Shown here: positions 1 through 7,197 of the stretch, piece by piece
Position numbering within the stretch: position 1 is the first letter of the stretch
Layout: every line of letters starts with the position of its first letter
DNA from: Rickettsiales bacterium
GTDB taxonomy: Bacteria > Pseudomonadota > Alphaproteobacteria > Rickettsiales > UBA1997
Direction: 5' to 3'
DNA: 11,986 nt
Assembly (NCBI GenBank): GCA_009693885.1
Contig: SHWK01000019.1
Span: 1-11,986, forward strand
Notes under the pieces: model-generated
What the model saw: only the letters and a program-made list of their open reading frames with translations
What the model was told of the DNA's origin: nothing
The model's database searches: none
Translations under genes and position numbers: made by a program

Positions 1-2264
1 GCTCTTAAAACTTTTGTAGCATCAACCATTTGTTTCAAAGCTTGCTTAGTTTCTGGCCAAGCGCGTGTTTTAAGGCCGCAATCAGGGTTAACCCAAATTT
101 GTTCTGGCTTTAAAACAGAAATAGCTTTTTGCAATAGGCTAATCATTTCTTCAGTTTTAGGAACGCGTGGGCTATGAATATCATAGACGCCGGGCCCGAT
201 TTCATTAGGGTATTTAAAGTTAATGAAAGCGTTCAAGAGCTCCATGTTAGAGCGTGAAGTTTCAATCGAAATTACGTCCGCATCCATATCAGCAATGGCA
301 TGAATGATATCGTTGAACTCAGAATAGCACATGTGAGTATGAATCTGAGTGCGATCCTCAACACCTGAGGCTGTAACGCGGAAAGCATCTACCGCCCATT
401 TTAAATATTGCGCCCACTGTGCTTTACGAATTGGTAAACCCTCACGCAGAGCGGCTTCGTCGATCTGAATAATTCTGATACCAGCTTTTTCCAAATCAAC
501 AACCTCATCACGAATAGCAAGCGCGATTTGCGTAGCTGTAGTGCTGCGAGGTTGATCATTGCGCACAAAAGACCATTGCAAAATTGTGATCGGCCCAGTC
601 AACATGCCTTTCATATATTGCTTGGTAAGGCTTTGCGCATATTTTGCCCATTGAACCGTCATTGATTTAGGACGAGAAACATCGCCGAAAATAACTGGTG
701 GTTTTACGCAACGAGAGCCGTAGCTTTGCACCCAGCCATTTTTAGTGAAGGTGAATCCGTTCAATTGTTCGCCAAAATATTCGACCATGTCGTTTCTTTC
801 AAACTCACCATGAACTAAAACATCAAGTCCAATTTCTTCTTGGAAAGCCACGCAGCGCGCGGTTTCTTCTTGAAGGAATTTTTCATAATCAGTGGCAGAA
901 ATTTTATTAGCTTTAAAATCTGCGCGTGCTTTACGAACTTCTGCAGTTTGTGGAAAAGAGCCGATGGTTGTAGTTGGCAGTAGGGGCAAGCGCAATTCAT
1001 TAATTTGAATTTCGCGACGAGTTTGATAATTATTTTTACGATTTTTATCAGATTCAGAAATGCCTGCAACGCGCTTTTTCACTGATTCATCGTGAATTTT
1101 GCTTGAAGTTTTTCTTGCAGCAATTGCTTTTTGATTAGCAGAAATATCAACTGCTTCACCAGCTGTTGCTTTAGCAATAGCAGCGATCTCAAGCAATTTT
1201 TGTTGCGCAAAAGATAACCAAGATTTTATTTCTGAATCAAGATTATCTTCATTTGCTAAATCAACTGGAGAGTGAATTAAAGAGCAGGAAGAAGCAACAA
1301 TCACGCGATCCACGCCCAAAAATTCAACCGCTTTTTTAGCGATAGAAATTGAATGTTCGAGATCATTGATCCAAATATTGCGACCATCAACTAAGCCAAG
1401 AGACAAAGACTGGCTTGGTTTTACAAGCTTTAATGCTACGGCAAATTGATCTTGCGCACGCACTAAATCTATATGAACCGAATCAGTATTTAAGCTAAAA
1501 GCAAGTTCAGCATTATCGCTCAAAGTATCAAAATAAGTTGCGAGATGCAATTTGATTGCACCAGCAAATTTTTTGATTTGAGGATAGGCGTGAAGGTATG
1601 ATTTTACTGCCTCAGAAGATAAATCAGTAACCAAAAATGGCTCATCGATTTGCACTTCTTTAACACCAGCAGAAGCTAAGCGTGCGAATAAATCTTGATA
1701 TGCCGCAAGCAAATTATCGAGCAAATCTAATTTATCACTACCATCAATGGTTTTGCCAAGAAGTAAGAAAGACACTGGTCCGATGATCACTGGACGAGTT
1801 TCGATTCCTAATTTTTTTGCCTCTAGATAATCATTAAAAATTTTATCAGAAGAAATTTTGAATTTTTGTCCTGCTTTGAATTCGCCAACAATATAATGGT
1901 AGTTTGTATCAAACCATTTTGTCATTTCCATTGCCGTAACATCGAGACCATCTTTTTGCGCGCCACGAGCCATCGCAAAAACTAAATCAAGATCAACATT
2001 GCCGCCAGAAAATTTAAAACGCTTAGGAACTGCGCCAAATAAGGCTAAAGTATCAAGAACTTGATCGTAAAATGAAAAATCATTCGAAGGAATGAAGTGG
2101 ATTCCTGCTGATTTTTGACTTTGCCAGTTTTTTGCCTTTATTTCTGATGCGGCTTTTTGTAGATCAGAAGATGAGATAGAGCCTTTCCAAAAGGCTTCAA
2201 TGGCTTTTTTCAATTCGCGATTAGCGCCAATTCTAGGAAAACCTAGGGATGCAGTTTTTAACAT
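1..2264 (-). CDS. metE: Cobalamin-independent methionine synthase MetE (3' end cut by window edge)
   Basis: Transfers the methyl group of 5-methyltetrahydropteroyl-triglutamate to homocysteine, the last step of methionine synthesis, in the cytoplasm and without vitamin B12. Reading the minus strand from the ATG at 2264 gives 754 uninterrupted codons starting MLKTASLGFPRIGANREL. The N-terminal barrel (about residues 1-310) carries EMTKWFDTNYHY and the C-terminal barrel HGEFERNDMVEYF, NGWVQSYGSRCVKPP and IDEAALREG. All four zinc ligands are visible: His644 and Cys646 in HTHMC, Glu668 in IETSRS and Cys729 in NPDCGLKTR. They sit exactly three residues later than E. coli His641, Cys643, Glu665 and Cys726, so there is no frameshift in the C-terminal half. 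The frame ends in WPETKQALKQMVDATKVLR, so only a few residues and the stop are missing. No Shine-Dalgarno sequence precedes the start. The gene is divergent from the reductase gene. The family call is very secure. Confidence 0.97.
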   Translation of the reverse strand, partial: MLKTASLGFPRIGANRELKKAIEAFWKGSISSSDLQKAASEIKAKNWQSQKSAGIHFIPSNDFSFYDQVLDTLALFGAVPKRFKFSGGNVDLDLVFAMARGAQKDGLDVTAMEMTKWFDTNYHYIVGEFKAGQKFKISSDKIFNDYLEAKKLGIETRPVIIGPVSFLLLGKTIDGSDKLDLLDNLLAAYQDLFARLASAGVKEVQIDEPFLVTDLSSEAVKSYLHAYPQIKKFAGAIKLHLATYFDTLSDNAELAFSLNTDSVHIDLVRAQDQFAVALKLVKPSQSLSLGLVDGRNIWINDLEHSISIAKKAVEFLGVDRVIVASSCSLIHSPVDLANEDNLDSEIKSWLSFAQQKLLEIAAIAKATAGEAVDISANQKAIAARKTSSKIHDESVKKRVAGISESDKNRKNNYQTRREIQINELRLPLLPTTTIGSFPQTAEVRKARADFKANKISATDYEKFLQEETARCVAFQEEIGLDVLVHGEFERNDMVEYFGEQLNGFTFTKNGWVQSYGSRCVKPPVIFGDVSRPKSMTVQWAKYAQSLTKQYMKGMLTGPITILQWSFVRNDQPRSTTATQIALAIRDEVVDLEKAGIRIIQIDEAALREGLPIRKAQWAQYLKWAVDAFRVTASGVEDRTQIHTHMCYSEFNDIIHAIADMDADVISIETSRSNMELLNAFINFKYPNEIGPGVYDIHSPRVPKTEEMISLLQKAISVLKPEQIWVNPDCGLKTRAWPETKQALKQMVDATKVLR

Positions 2265-2364
2265 AGTTTTTATTTTGTAAATTTATGCAAGGCTTTGCAG
2301 ATGGGTGGAATGCGGGCTCGCGAAGGTTTGATGTGTGTAGTGTTTTGGCCAGAAGCCAGATTTG

Positions 2365-2392
2365 ATAATATAGTGCTAAAAAACAAAATCAA
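2365..2392 (-). promoter_or_regulatory. Probable sigma-70-type promoter of metE
   Basis: On the minus strand, TTGATT (2387-2392) and TATTAT (2365-2370) are separated by 16 nt, close to the housekeeping -35/-10 pattern. Transcription would start near 2358 and give a leader of roughly 95 nt before the metE ATG. The region is A+T-rich, so chance matches are possible. Orientation and distance fit metE. This is inferred from pattern only. Confidence 0.5.
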
Positions 2393-2437
2393 GCAGGAGA
2401 TTGGAAAATATAATTGTTATGCTAGGATTGGGTTTTA

Positions 2438-2463
2438 ACCCCCTAAATCCCCCTTAGGGGGGT
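2438..2463. repeat. C-tract/G-tract hairpin
   Basis: ACCCCCTAA (2438-2446) can pair with TTAGGGGGGT (2454-2463), with one extra G, around a short loop that itself contains CCCCC. That inner C-tract (2449-2453) could pair instead with the same G-tract or with the second, 8-nt G-tract at 2497-2504, so alternative folds are possible. The hairpin touches the left copy of the adjacent direct repeat, so the two may be one repeat element. It lacks a following T-run and does not lie at the end of a gene, so it is not a normal terminator. Confidence 0.55.
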
Positions 2464-2531
2464 GCGTGCTTTCGCTGCGCTTACGCAACTATCTTAGGGG
2501 GGGGTGCGTGCTTTCGCTGCGCTTATGCAAC
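2453..2531. repeat. Two-copy direct repeat, 42-bp period
   Basis: Copy 1 (2453-2489) and copy 2 (2493-2531) each consist of CTTA, a G-tract (6 and 8 G) and a 27-nt core. The cores at 2463-2489 and 2505-2531 match at 26 of 27 positions; the difference is C at 2484 versus T at 2526. The core starts TGCGTGC and ends ACGCAAC or ATGCAAC, with inverted TGCGT/ACGCA ends in copy 1. Its G+C-rich composition differs from the surrounding A+T-rich DNA, which suggests a dispersed intergenic repeat family rather than local sequence. The repeat lies 52 bp upstream of the reductase start. Confidence 0.85.
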
Positions 2532-2582
2532 GCTGGTTCGTCAACTTTTTAGTGTGGAAATTTAAATTAGAAGGTAGTAGTA

Positions 2583-3581
2583 ATGAATAAAACAGATATA
2601 GCCATAATTGGCGCTGGTCCAGCAGGATTATTTACAGTTTTTGAAGCGGGCATGCTCAAGATGAAGTGTCATGTTATTGATACCCTCGAACACATTGGCG
2701 GCCAATGTTCGGCGCTTTATCCAGAGAAGCCGATTTATGATATTCCAGCGCATCCAAAAATTTTAGCTAATGATTTAATTGATGCTTTGCACGAGCAAGC
2801 AGCGCCTTTCAAGCCGCATTATCACTTGAATCAGCGTGTTGATAAAATTGAAAAACGCAGTGATGGAACTTTTCTTTTAACTACCTCAAAAAATACTCAG
2901 ATTGAATGTAAGGCAATTGTGATTGCGGCAGGTTGTGGAGCCTTTGGTCCCAATCGTCCACCGCTTGCTGGCATTGAAGAATATGAAGGTAAATCGATTT
3001 TTTATTCGATCCGCTCAAAAGCAGAATTTGCCGGAAAAAATGTGGTAATCGCTGGTGGTGGAGATTCGGCGGTGGATTGGGTTCTCAGCCTTGCTGAAGT
3101 TGCAAAAAAAGTTAGCGTTGTGCATCGTCGCGATAAATTTCGTTGTGCTCCGGATAGTGCAGAAAAAATGCATAAATTAGCGGCGGAAAATATAATTGAT
3201 CTGGTGGTGCCGTTTCAACTTGATGGCCTAAAGGGCTCTGCTGGCAAGCTTGAAGCAGTATTGGTAAAAGATTTTGATGGCAATATAAAAGAAATCGAAG
3301 CTGATTATTTATTGCCATTTTATGGTTTGGCGATGGAGCTTGGGCCCATTGCTGATTGGGGTTTAAACCTGCATAAACATTTTATTGAAGTTGATGTTGC
3401 GACAATGCGAACTTCGGTTGAGGGAATTTATGCGATTGGTGATATTGTTACTTATAAAAATAAGCTTAAATTGATCTTGAATGGCTTTGCTGAAGCGGCT
3501 ACGGCTTGTCATGATGTTTATAAAATTGTTCATCCTGATGTGCCTTTTCATTTTGAGTATTCTACCTCTAAGGGGGTTTAG
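2583..3581 (+). CDS. Ferredoxin/flavodoxin--NADP+ reductase, thioredoxin-reductase-like type
   Basis: FAD enzyme of 332 residues that would exchange electrons between NADP(H) and ferredoxin or flavodoxin in the cytoplasm. The FAD-binding motif GAGPAG is at residues 10-15, followed by IGGQCSALYPEKPIYDIP (38-55), characteristic of this reductase family. The NADP-binding motif GGGDSA is at 158-163 with HRRDKFR at 181-187, and the second FAD contact, GIYAIGDI, is at 281-288. The CxxC redox pair of true thioredoxin reductases is absent, which decides the family. AAGCGAFGP (115-123) also fits the reductase type. The start is well supported: AGAAGG at 2569-2574 lies 8 nt before the ATG, the only good Shine-Dalgarno sequence in the window. 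The physiological partner cannot be told from the sequence. Confidence 0.93.
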   Translation: MNKTDIAIIGAGPAGLFTVFEAGMLKMKCHVIDTLEHIGGQCSALYPEKPIYDIPAHPKILANDLIDALHEQAAPFKPHYHLNQRVDKIEKRSDGTFLLTTSKNTQIECKAIVIAAGCGAFGPNRPPLAGIEEYEGKSIFYSIRSKAEFAGKNVVIAGGGDSAVDWVLSLAEVAKKVSVVHRRDKFRCAPDSAEKMHKLAAENIIDLVVPFQLDGLKGSAGKLEAVLVKDFDGNIKEIEADYLLPFYGLAMELGPIADWGLNLHKHFIEVDVATMRTSVEGIYAIGDIVTYKNKLKLILNGFAEAATACHDVYKIVHPDVPFHFEYSTSKGV

Positions 3582-3612
3582 TTATTTCTCTGATGGGGTG
3601 GCGGGGTGGCGT

Positions 3613-3638
3613 GTAATTCTTTTTGCAAAAAGAATTAC
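3613..3638. terminator. 26-bp perfect palindrome, possible terminator after the reductase gene
   Basis: The sequence reads GTAATTCTTTTTGC on its left side and is exactly self-complementary over 26 bp, giving a stem of about 11 bp with a tetraloop. It lies 32 bp after the reductase stop. Seven T follow at 3648-3654, nine bases beyond the stem, so it is not a textbook terminator but could act as one, possibly in both directions. A tandem GGGGTGGC pair (3595-3602 and 3603-3610) sits just before it. It could instead be a dispersed palindromic repeat. Confidence 0.45.
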
Positions 3639-3704
3639 TGATTTTGGTTTTTTTAATAAAGGAATTTCAGTTTTAATTCCTAGAAATTATTCAATAATAT
3701 AAAC

Positions 3705-4955
3705 ATGTTCAATAAATTAGAATTTCTCATCGCCTACCGCTACTTACGCTCAAAGCGCAAAGAGGGATTTATTTCGGTGACTGCAGTTTTTTCTTTTGTC
3801 GGGATCATGATTGGCGTTGCGACCTTGATAATTGTGATGTCCGTGATGAATGGTTTTCGTTATGAATTAGTCAATCGTATTTTGGGAATCAACGCGCATC
3901 TTACGGTTTATAGCCGCGCACAAAATATTGAAAATTACGATGAGGTGGTGGCAAAAATTCGTGATATTAAGGGAGTAAAATATGTTAATCCGATTGTTGA
4001 AGCGCAGGCGATGTTATCTTCTCCAAGCAAGGCAGCGGGCGGCTTGATCAAAGGTTTACGTTTAGAAGATTTGCGCAATAAAAAATTAATTTCTGATAAT
4101 ATTTTAGCGGGTGAAATTGCAAAATTGCAAGAGCGCAATAATGTGATAATTGGCTCTACAGTAGCACAAAATATGCGTTTGCGTGTTGGTGATACAATTA
4201 AAATTATCTCGGCACAAACTAATGATAGCTTGCTTGGAGCAATCCCGCGAGTCAAGAGCTACAATGTTGCAGGTGTGTTTGAAAGTGGCATGTATGAATA
4301 TGATTCTACCACAGTTTTTATGAATTTTGAGATGGCGCAAATTCATTTTAAATATCAACAACGCGCTTCGGCGATTGAAGTTTTTGTTGAAGATGCTACT
4401 AAATTAGCTGAAATAAAATTGCAGGTTTTTGCAGCGTTGGCAGACTATCGAAGCCTTTATTTTGTTGATTGGGAGCAATCTAACGCAACCTTTATTGATG
4501 CCTTAAAAGTTGAGAGAACGGTGATGTTTTTGATTCTCACGCTAATTATTTTGGTGGCCGCTTTCAATATAATTTCGAGCATGATTATGTTGGTGAGAGA
4601 TAAAAACAAAAATATCGCATTGCTTAGAGCCATGGGCATGGAAAAAGGATCTGTGTTGCGAATATTTTTGATTTGCGGATCAGCAATTGGCTTTGTTGGA
4701 ACAATGTTCGGCTTTATTATTGGTGTGTTATTCTCATCAAATATTAATGCAATTAAGCGTGGGCTTGAAATTGTCACGGGCGCGGATTTATTCAATCCAG
4801 CGATTTATTTTTTATCAACTTTGCCATCAAAAGTTTTTGTTTCTGATGTGGTTTTGATTGTTGGAATGTCTTTGGTGATTTCATTTTTGGCAACTTTATA
4901 TCCAGCGTGGAAGGCCAGCAAAGCTGATCCAGCAGAGATTTTGCGTTATGAATAA
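3705..4955 (+). CDS. lolC: Lipoprotein-releasing ABC transporter permease, LolC/LolE family
   Basis: Inner-membrane subunit, 416 residues, of the ABC machine that extracts outer-membrane lipoproteins from the inner membrane and hands them to LolA, powered by the ATPase LolD. The topology is typical: a cytoplasmic start with YRYLRSKRKEGFISV (11-25), TM1 at about 24-48, a large periplasmic domain at about 50-270, then TM2 (about 272-296), TM3 (about 319-343) and TM4 (about 378-401). The family tail YPAWKASKADPAEILRYE ends the protein (399-416). The length matches LolC and LolE. Many alphaproteobacteria have one LolC/E-type subunit that probably works as a homodimer, so the choice of C over E is nominal. 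No lolD gene is adjacent; hisA follows instead. No Shine-Dalgarno sequence is visible before the ATG. The start matches the family N-terminus. Confidence 0.93.
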   Translation: MFNKLEFLIAYRYLRSKRKEGFISVTAVFSFVGIMIGVATLIIVMSVMNGFRYELVNRILGINAHLTVYSRAQNIENYDEVVAKIRDIKGVKYVNPIVEAQAMLSSPSKAAGGLIKGLRLEDLRNKKLISDNILAGEIAKLQERNNVIIGSTVAQNMRLRVGDTIKIISAQTNDSLLGAIPRVKSYNVAGVFESGMYEYDSTTVFMNFEMAQIHFKYQQRASAIEVFVEDATKLAEIKLQVFAALADYRSLYFVDWEQSNATFIDALKVERTVMFLILTLIILVAAFNIISSMIMLVRDKNKNIALLRAMGMEKGSVLRIFLICGSAIGFVGTMFGFIIGVLFSSNINAIKRGLEIVTGADLFNPAIYFLSTLPSKVFVSDVVLIVGMSLVISFLATLYPAWKASKADPAEILRYE

Positions 4956-4958
4956 TAT

Positions 4959-5678
4959 ATGATAATTTTCCCTGCAATCGATTTAAAAAATGGCCAGTGC
5001 GTGCGCTTGCTTAAAGGTGATATGAATCGCGTGACGGTTTTTAATGATAGCCCTGCGGCGCAAGCTTTAGAATTTCAAAATCAAGGTTTTAAATATCTGC
5101 ATCTCGTTGATTTAGATGGTGCAATTGCTGGTGTTTCAGCAAATGTAGAGGCGATAAAATCAATCATTAAATCAATCAAAATTCCGCTACAACTTGGTGG
5201 CGGAATTCGATCAATAGCAGCAATTGAAGAATGGCTAGAGCTTGGAGTTTCTAAGGTAATTCTTGGAACGGCGGCAGCAAAAAATCCCGCAATTGTCAAA
5301 GAGGCCTGCAAAAAATTTGCCGGAAAAATTGTGGTCGGAATTGATGCAAAAAATGGTTTTGTTGCAACAGAAGGTTGGGTAGAAACTTCGCAAATTACCG
5401 CTTTAGAATTAGCAAAAAAATTTGAAGATTGTGGTGTTGCAGAAATAATTTATACCGATATTTCTCGCGATGGAACGCTTTCAGGATTTGATTTTGATGG
5501 CACTAAAACATTGGCACAAAATCTTACAATTCCCGTGATTGCTTCGGGTGGAATATCCTCGATTGAAGATGTAAAAAAAGTTGCGCAATTAGAAGAATTC
5601 GGTGTTAGTGGCGTTATTATTGGGCGTGCGCTTTATGAGAAAAAAATTCTTTTGGCCGATTTACATAAATTTCTTTAA
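4959..5678 (+). CDS. hisA: ProFAR isomerase HisA (histidine biosynthesis)
   Basis: Catalyses the Amadori rearrangement of ProFAR to PRFAR, the step before the HisH/HisF synthase, in the cytoplasm. The 239-residue protein is a half-barrel-repeat TIM barrel of normal family length. The catalytic pair is Asp8 (FPAIDLKNG) and Asp129 (VVGIDAKNG). Phosphate-binding segments are LGGGIR (79-84) with ILGTAA (101-106), and IASGGIS (194-200) with VIIGRALY (219-226). YTDISRDGTLSGFD (165-178) separates it from HisF. The ATG lies 3 bp after the lolC stop, so the two genes are probably cotranscribed and may be translationally coupled. There is no Shine-Dalgarno sequence. No other his genes are in the window, so hisA is apart from its pathway here. 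Confidence 0.96.
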   Translation: MIIFPAIDLKNGQCVRLLKGDMNRVTVFNDSPAAQALEFQNQGFKYLHLVDLDGAIAGVSANVEAIKSIIKSIKIPLQLGGGIRSIAAIEEWLELGVSKVILGTAAAKNPAIVKEACKKFAGKIVVGIDAKNGFVATEGWVETSQITALELAKKFEDCGVAEIIYTDISRDGTLSGFDFDGTKTLAQNLTIPVIASGGISSIEDVKKVAQLEEFGVSGVIIGRALYEKKILLADLHKFL

Positions 5679-5737
5679 AATTCTTATTTTTAAGGGTTGT
5701 TTAGCAGTTTATTTGAAGTCAAGCAGATCATAGATTG

Positions 5738-5887
5738 CTATCCACACAAGCGTTGCAACAATTCAATAAAATCATAATTACTGGTTGAATAATCCATTAT
5801 AGCTTCTAGAATAGGCCATCGAAATCCATTTGCCCGAAGTGGCGCTGGTCTAAATTTTAATTCTTCTAAAAATGCGTTATCTTGCCC
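5738..5887 (-). pseudogene. Possible protein-coding remnant in the hisA-gcvPA gap
   Basis: The minus strand is open for 49 codons between a stop at 5888-5890 and a TAG at 5738-5740. The translation looks protein-like rather than random: it includes FRPAPLRANGFRWPILEAI, then MDYSTSNYDFIELLQRL, and ends in CG. No usual start codon exists in the upstream part, and its 5' end runs into gcvPA by 16 bp. The only ATG (5795-5797) would leave 19 residues. It may be the decayed 3' end of a lost gene or a fragment of a repeat. I do not recognise a family, and chance cannot be excluded at this length. Confidence 0.3.
5785..5812 (+). promoter_or_regulatory. Candidate promoter for gcvPA-gcvPB
   Basis: TTGAAT (5785-5790) and TAGAAT (5807-5812) are 16 nt apart, an imperfect but plausible housekeeping promoter about 60 bp upstream of gcvPA. 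It overlaps the possible minus-strand remnant. No glycine riboswitch pattern is visible between it and the gene. Such matches are common in A+T-rich DNA, so support is weak. Confidence 0.3.
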
Positions 5888-7155
5888 TTACTCAATTTGA
5901 TAGAGCTGAGATGCTTAAAGCTATTGGCGTCTCTAGTGTTGATGAACTTTTCGATGCCGTTCCATCAGAATTTTTGCTAAAAAAACCAATAGCTGATTTG
6001 CCAAATTTTCAAGGTGAAATTGAAGTTGAATCAATTCTAAAATCACTGGCGATCAAAAATCGCTCTGCTGGTGAAGGTCCGTTTTTCTTGGGTGCTGGCT
6101 GCTACCGTCATCATATTCCTGCTTCGGTTGATCACTTGATTCAGCGTTCAGAATTTCTCACTTCTTACACTCCTTATCAGCCAGAAATTTCACAAGGAAC
6201 CCTGGCGGTGATCTTTCAATTTCAATCAATTATCGCGCTTCTAACAGGCATGGAAATTGCTAACGCCTCAATGTATGATGGTGCAACTTCTTTGGCTGAA
6301 AGCTGTTTGATGGCTTTTCGTATCAAGGCTGGACGCAAGAATATCGCGGTTCTAGGGCATTTGCATCCTGATTATCGTGAGGTGGTGCAAACTTCACTTG
6401 AGCTCAATGATGCAAAATTTGTTGAGCCTTCCGCACTAGATGAATCATGCGCTGCGCTTATTGTGCAATATCCTGATTTTTACGGAAATATCCCTAATTT
6501 AGATGAAGCTCGCGCCAAAGCGGATGCTGCTGGATCCCTTTTGGTTGTAGTGGTAAATGAAATCGTGTCACTCGGATTATTAGAAGCGCCAAAGCAAGCG
6601 GATATTGTTGTTGGTGAAGCTTCATCAATTGGTGTTGGCTTAAATTTTGGCGGTCCATTGCTTGGATTTTTTGCCTGCAAAAAAGAATTTCTCCGCCAAA
6701 TGCCAGGAAGAATCTGTGGTATGACTTCAGATGTTGATGGCAAGCCGGGATATGTTCTTACTCTAAGCGCGCGCGAGCAACATATTCGTCGTGAAAAAGC
6801 CACTTCTAACATTTGTTCAAACCAAGGTTTGTGCGCAACTGCATTTACAATTCACGCTTCATTACTTGGTGAAAACGGCTTTAAAAAGCTCGCTCTAATC
6901 AATCACAAGAAGGCTTGTGACTTTGCAGAAATTTTAGCAAAAATCGCTGGAGTAAAAATTATCAGTGAAAGTTTCTTTAATGAATTTGCAATTGAATTTA
7001 GTAAAGATGCTGCTGAAGTTAATAAAAAATTGCTCGAAAAAAATATCATCGGTGGATATGCTGATGGCAAAAAAATGGTCGTTGCAGTCAGTGAATTAAC
7101 TAGCGCAGAAGATATGCAAAAATTTGCTTTTGAGCTTGAAAAAATCTTAAAATAA
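5872..7155 (+). CDS. gcvPA: Glycine dehydrogenase (decarboxylating) subunit 1, GcvPA
   Basis: N-terminal half of the split P-protein of the glycine cleavage system. With GcvPB it decarboxylates glycine and loads the aminomethyl group onto the lipoyl arm of GcvH. The protein has 427 residues, near the usual 430-450 for this subunit. It starts MRYLALTQFDRAEMLKAIGV, matching the family N-terminus and fixing the start. Other family segments are FLGAGCYRHHIPASVD (72-87), YTPYQPEISQGTL (99-111), YDGATSLAE (135-143), GLNFGGPLLGFF (256-267) and TLSAREQHIRREKATSNIC (297-315). It has an aminotransferase fold; the PLP lysine is in subunit 2. gcvPB follows after 42 bp, in the order expected for this operon, but gcvT and gcvH are not upstream as they often are. 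There is no Shine-Dalgarno sequence before the ATG. Confidence 0.96.
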   Translation: MRYLALTQFDRAEMLKAIGVSSVDELFDAVPSEFLLKKPIADLPNFQGEIEVESILKSLAIKNRSAGEGPFFLGAGCYRHHIPASVDHLIQRSEFLTSYTPYQPEISQGTLAVIFQFQSIIALLTGMEIANASMYDGATSLAESCLMAFRIKAGRKNIAVLGHLHPDYREVVQTSLELNDAKFVEPSALDESCAALIVQYPDFYGNIPNLDEARAKADAAGSLLVVVVNEIVSLGLLEAPKQADIVVGEASSIGVGLNFGGPLLGFFACKKEFLRQMPGRICGMTSDVDGKPGYVLTLSAREQHIRREKATSNICSNQGLCATAFTIHASLLGENGFKKLALINHKKACDFAEILAKIAGVKIISESFFNEFAIEFSKDAAEVNKKLLEKNIIGGYADGKKMVVAVSELTSAEDMQKFAFELEKILK

Positions 7156-7197
7156 TTACGCTAAAAATTTAGGCTAACAAAATAAAATCGAAATAAA

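Larger units (their letters stand above)
2265..2582. other. Divergent intergenic region between metE and the reductase gene
   Basis: This 318-bp gene-free stretch separates two divergently transcribed genes. From left to right it holds the metE leader, with a small hairpin at 2286-2299 (stem TGCAA/TTGCA) and another at 2346-2358 (TGGC/GCCA). Next come the likely metE promoter (2365-2392, minus strand) and a perfect TATAAT at 2409-2414 on the plus strand, which has no convincing -35 box. Then come a C-tract/G-tract hairpin at 2438-2463 and a two-copy direct repeat at 2453-2531. The reductase ribosome-binding site AGAAGG is at 2569-2574. I see no open reading frame of note and no recognisable cobalamin or SAM riboswitch. 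Confidence 0.7.

Noticed and set aside
815..1069. 84-codon minus-strand open frame
   Set aside because: It lies inside metE in a different frame; the metE frame is continuous and carries all family motifs here.
2265..2365. Cobalamin or SAM riboswitch in the metE leader
   Set aside because: The predicted leader is only about 95 nt and shows no B12-box or SAM-aptamer core; only two small hairpins are visible.
2453..2531. CRISPR array
   Set aside because: There are only two copies, the gap between them is 3 bp with no spacer, and no cas gene is present.
2583..3581. Thioredoxin reductase
   Set aside because: The fold matches, but the CxxC redox pair is absent and GQCSALYPEK with GCGAFGP is typical of ferredoxin-NADP reductase.
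3571..3586. Resemblance of CTAAGGGGGTTTAG at the reductase 3' end to the C/G-tract element at 2439-2460
   Set aside because: The match is short, of low complexity and inside codons that give a normal family C-terminus, so a shared repeat origin is not supported.
3481..3702. 73-codon plus-strand open frame overlapping the end of the reductase gene
   Set aside because: It is out of frame with the reductase, shares its first 100 bases, runs through the palindrome and resembles no family. It is a shadow.
5679..5871. Glycine riboswitch upstream of gcvPA
   Set aside because: No aptamer-like conserved core or tandem hairpins could be found in the 193-bp gap.
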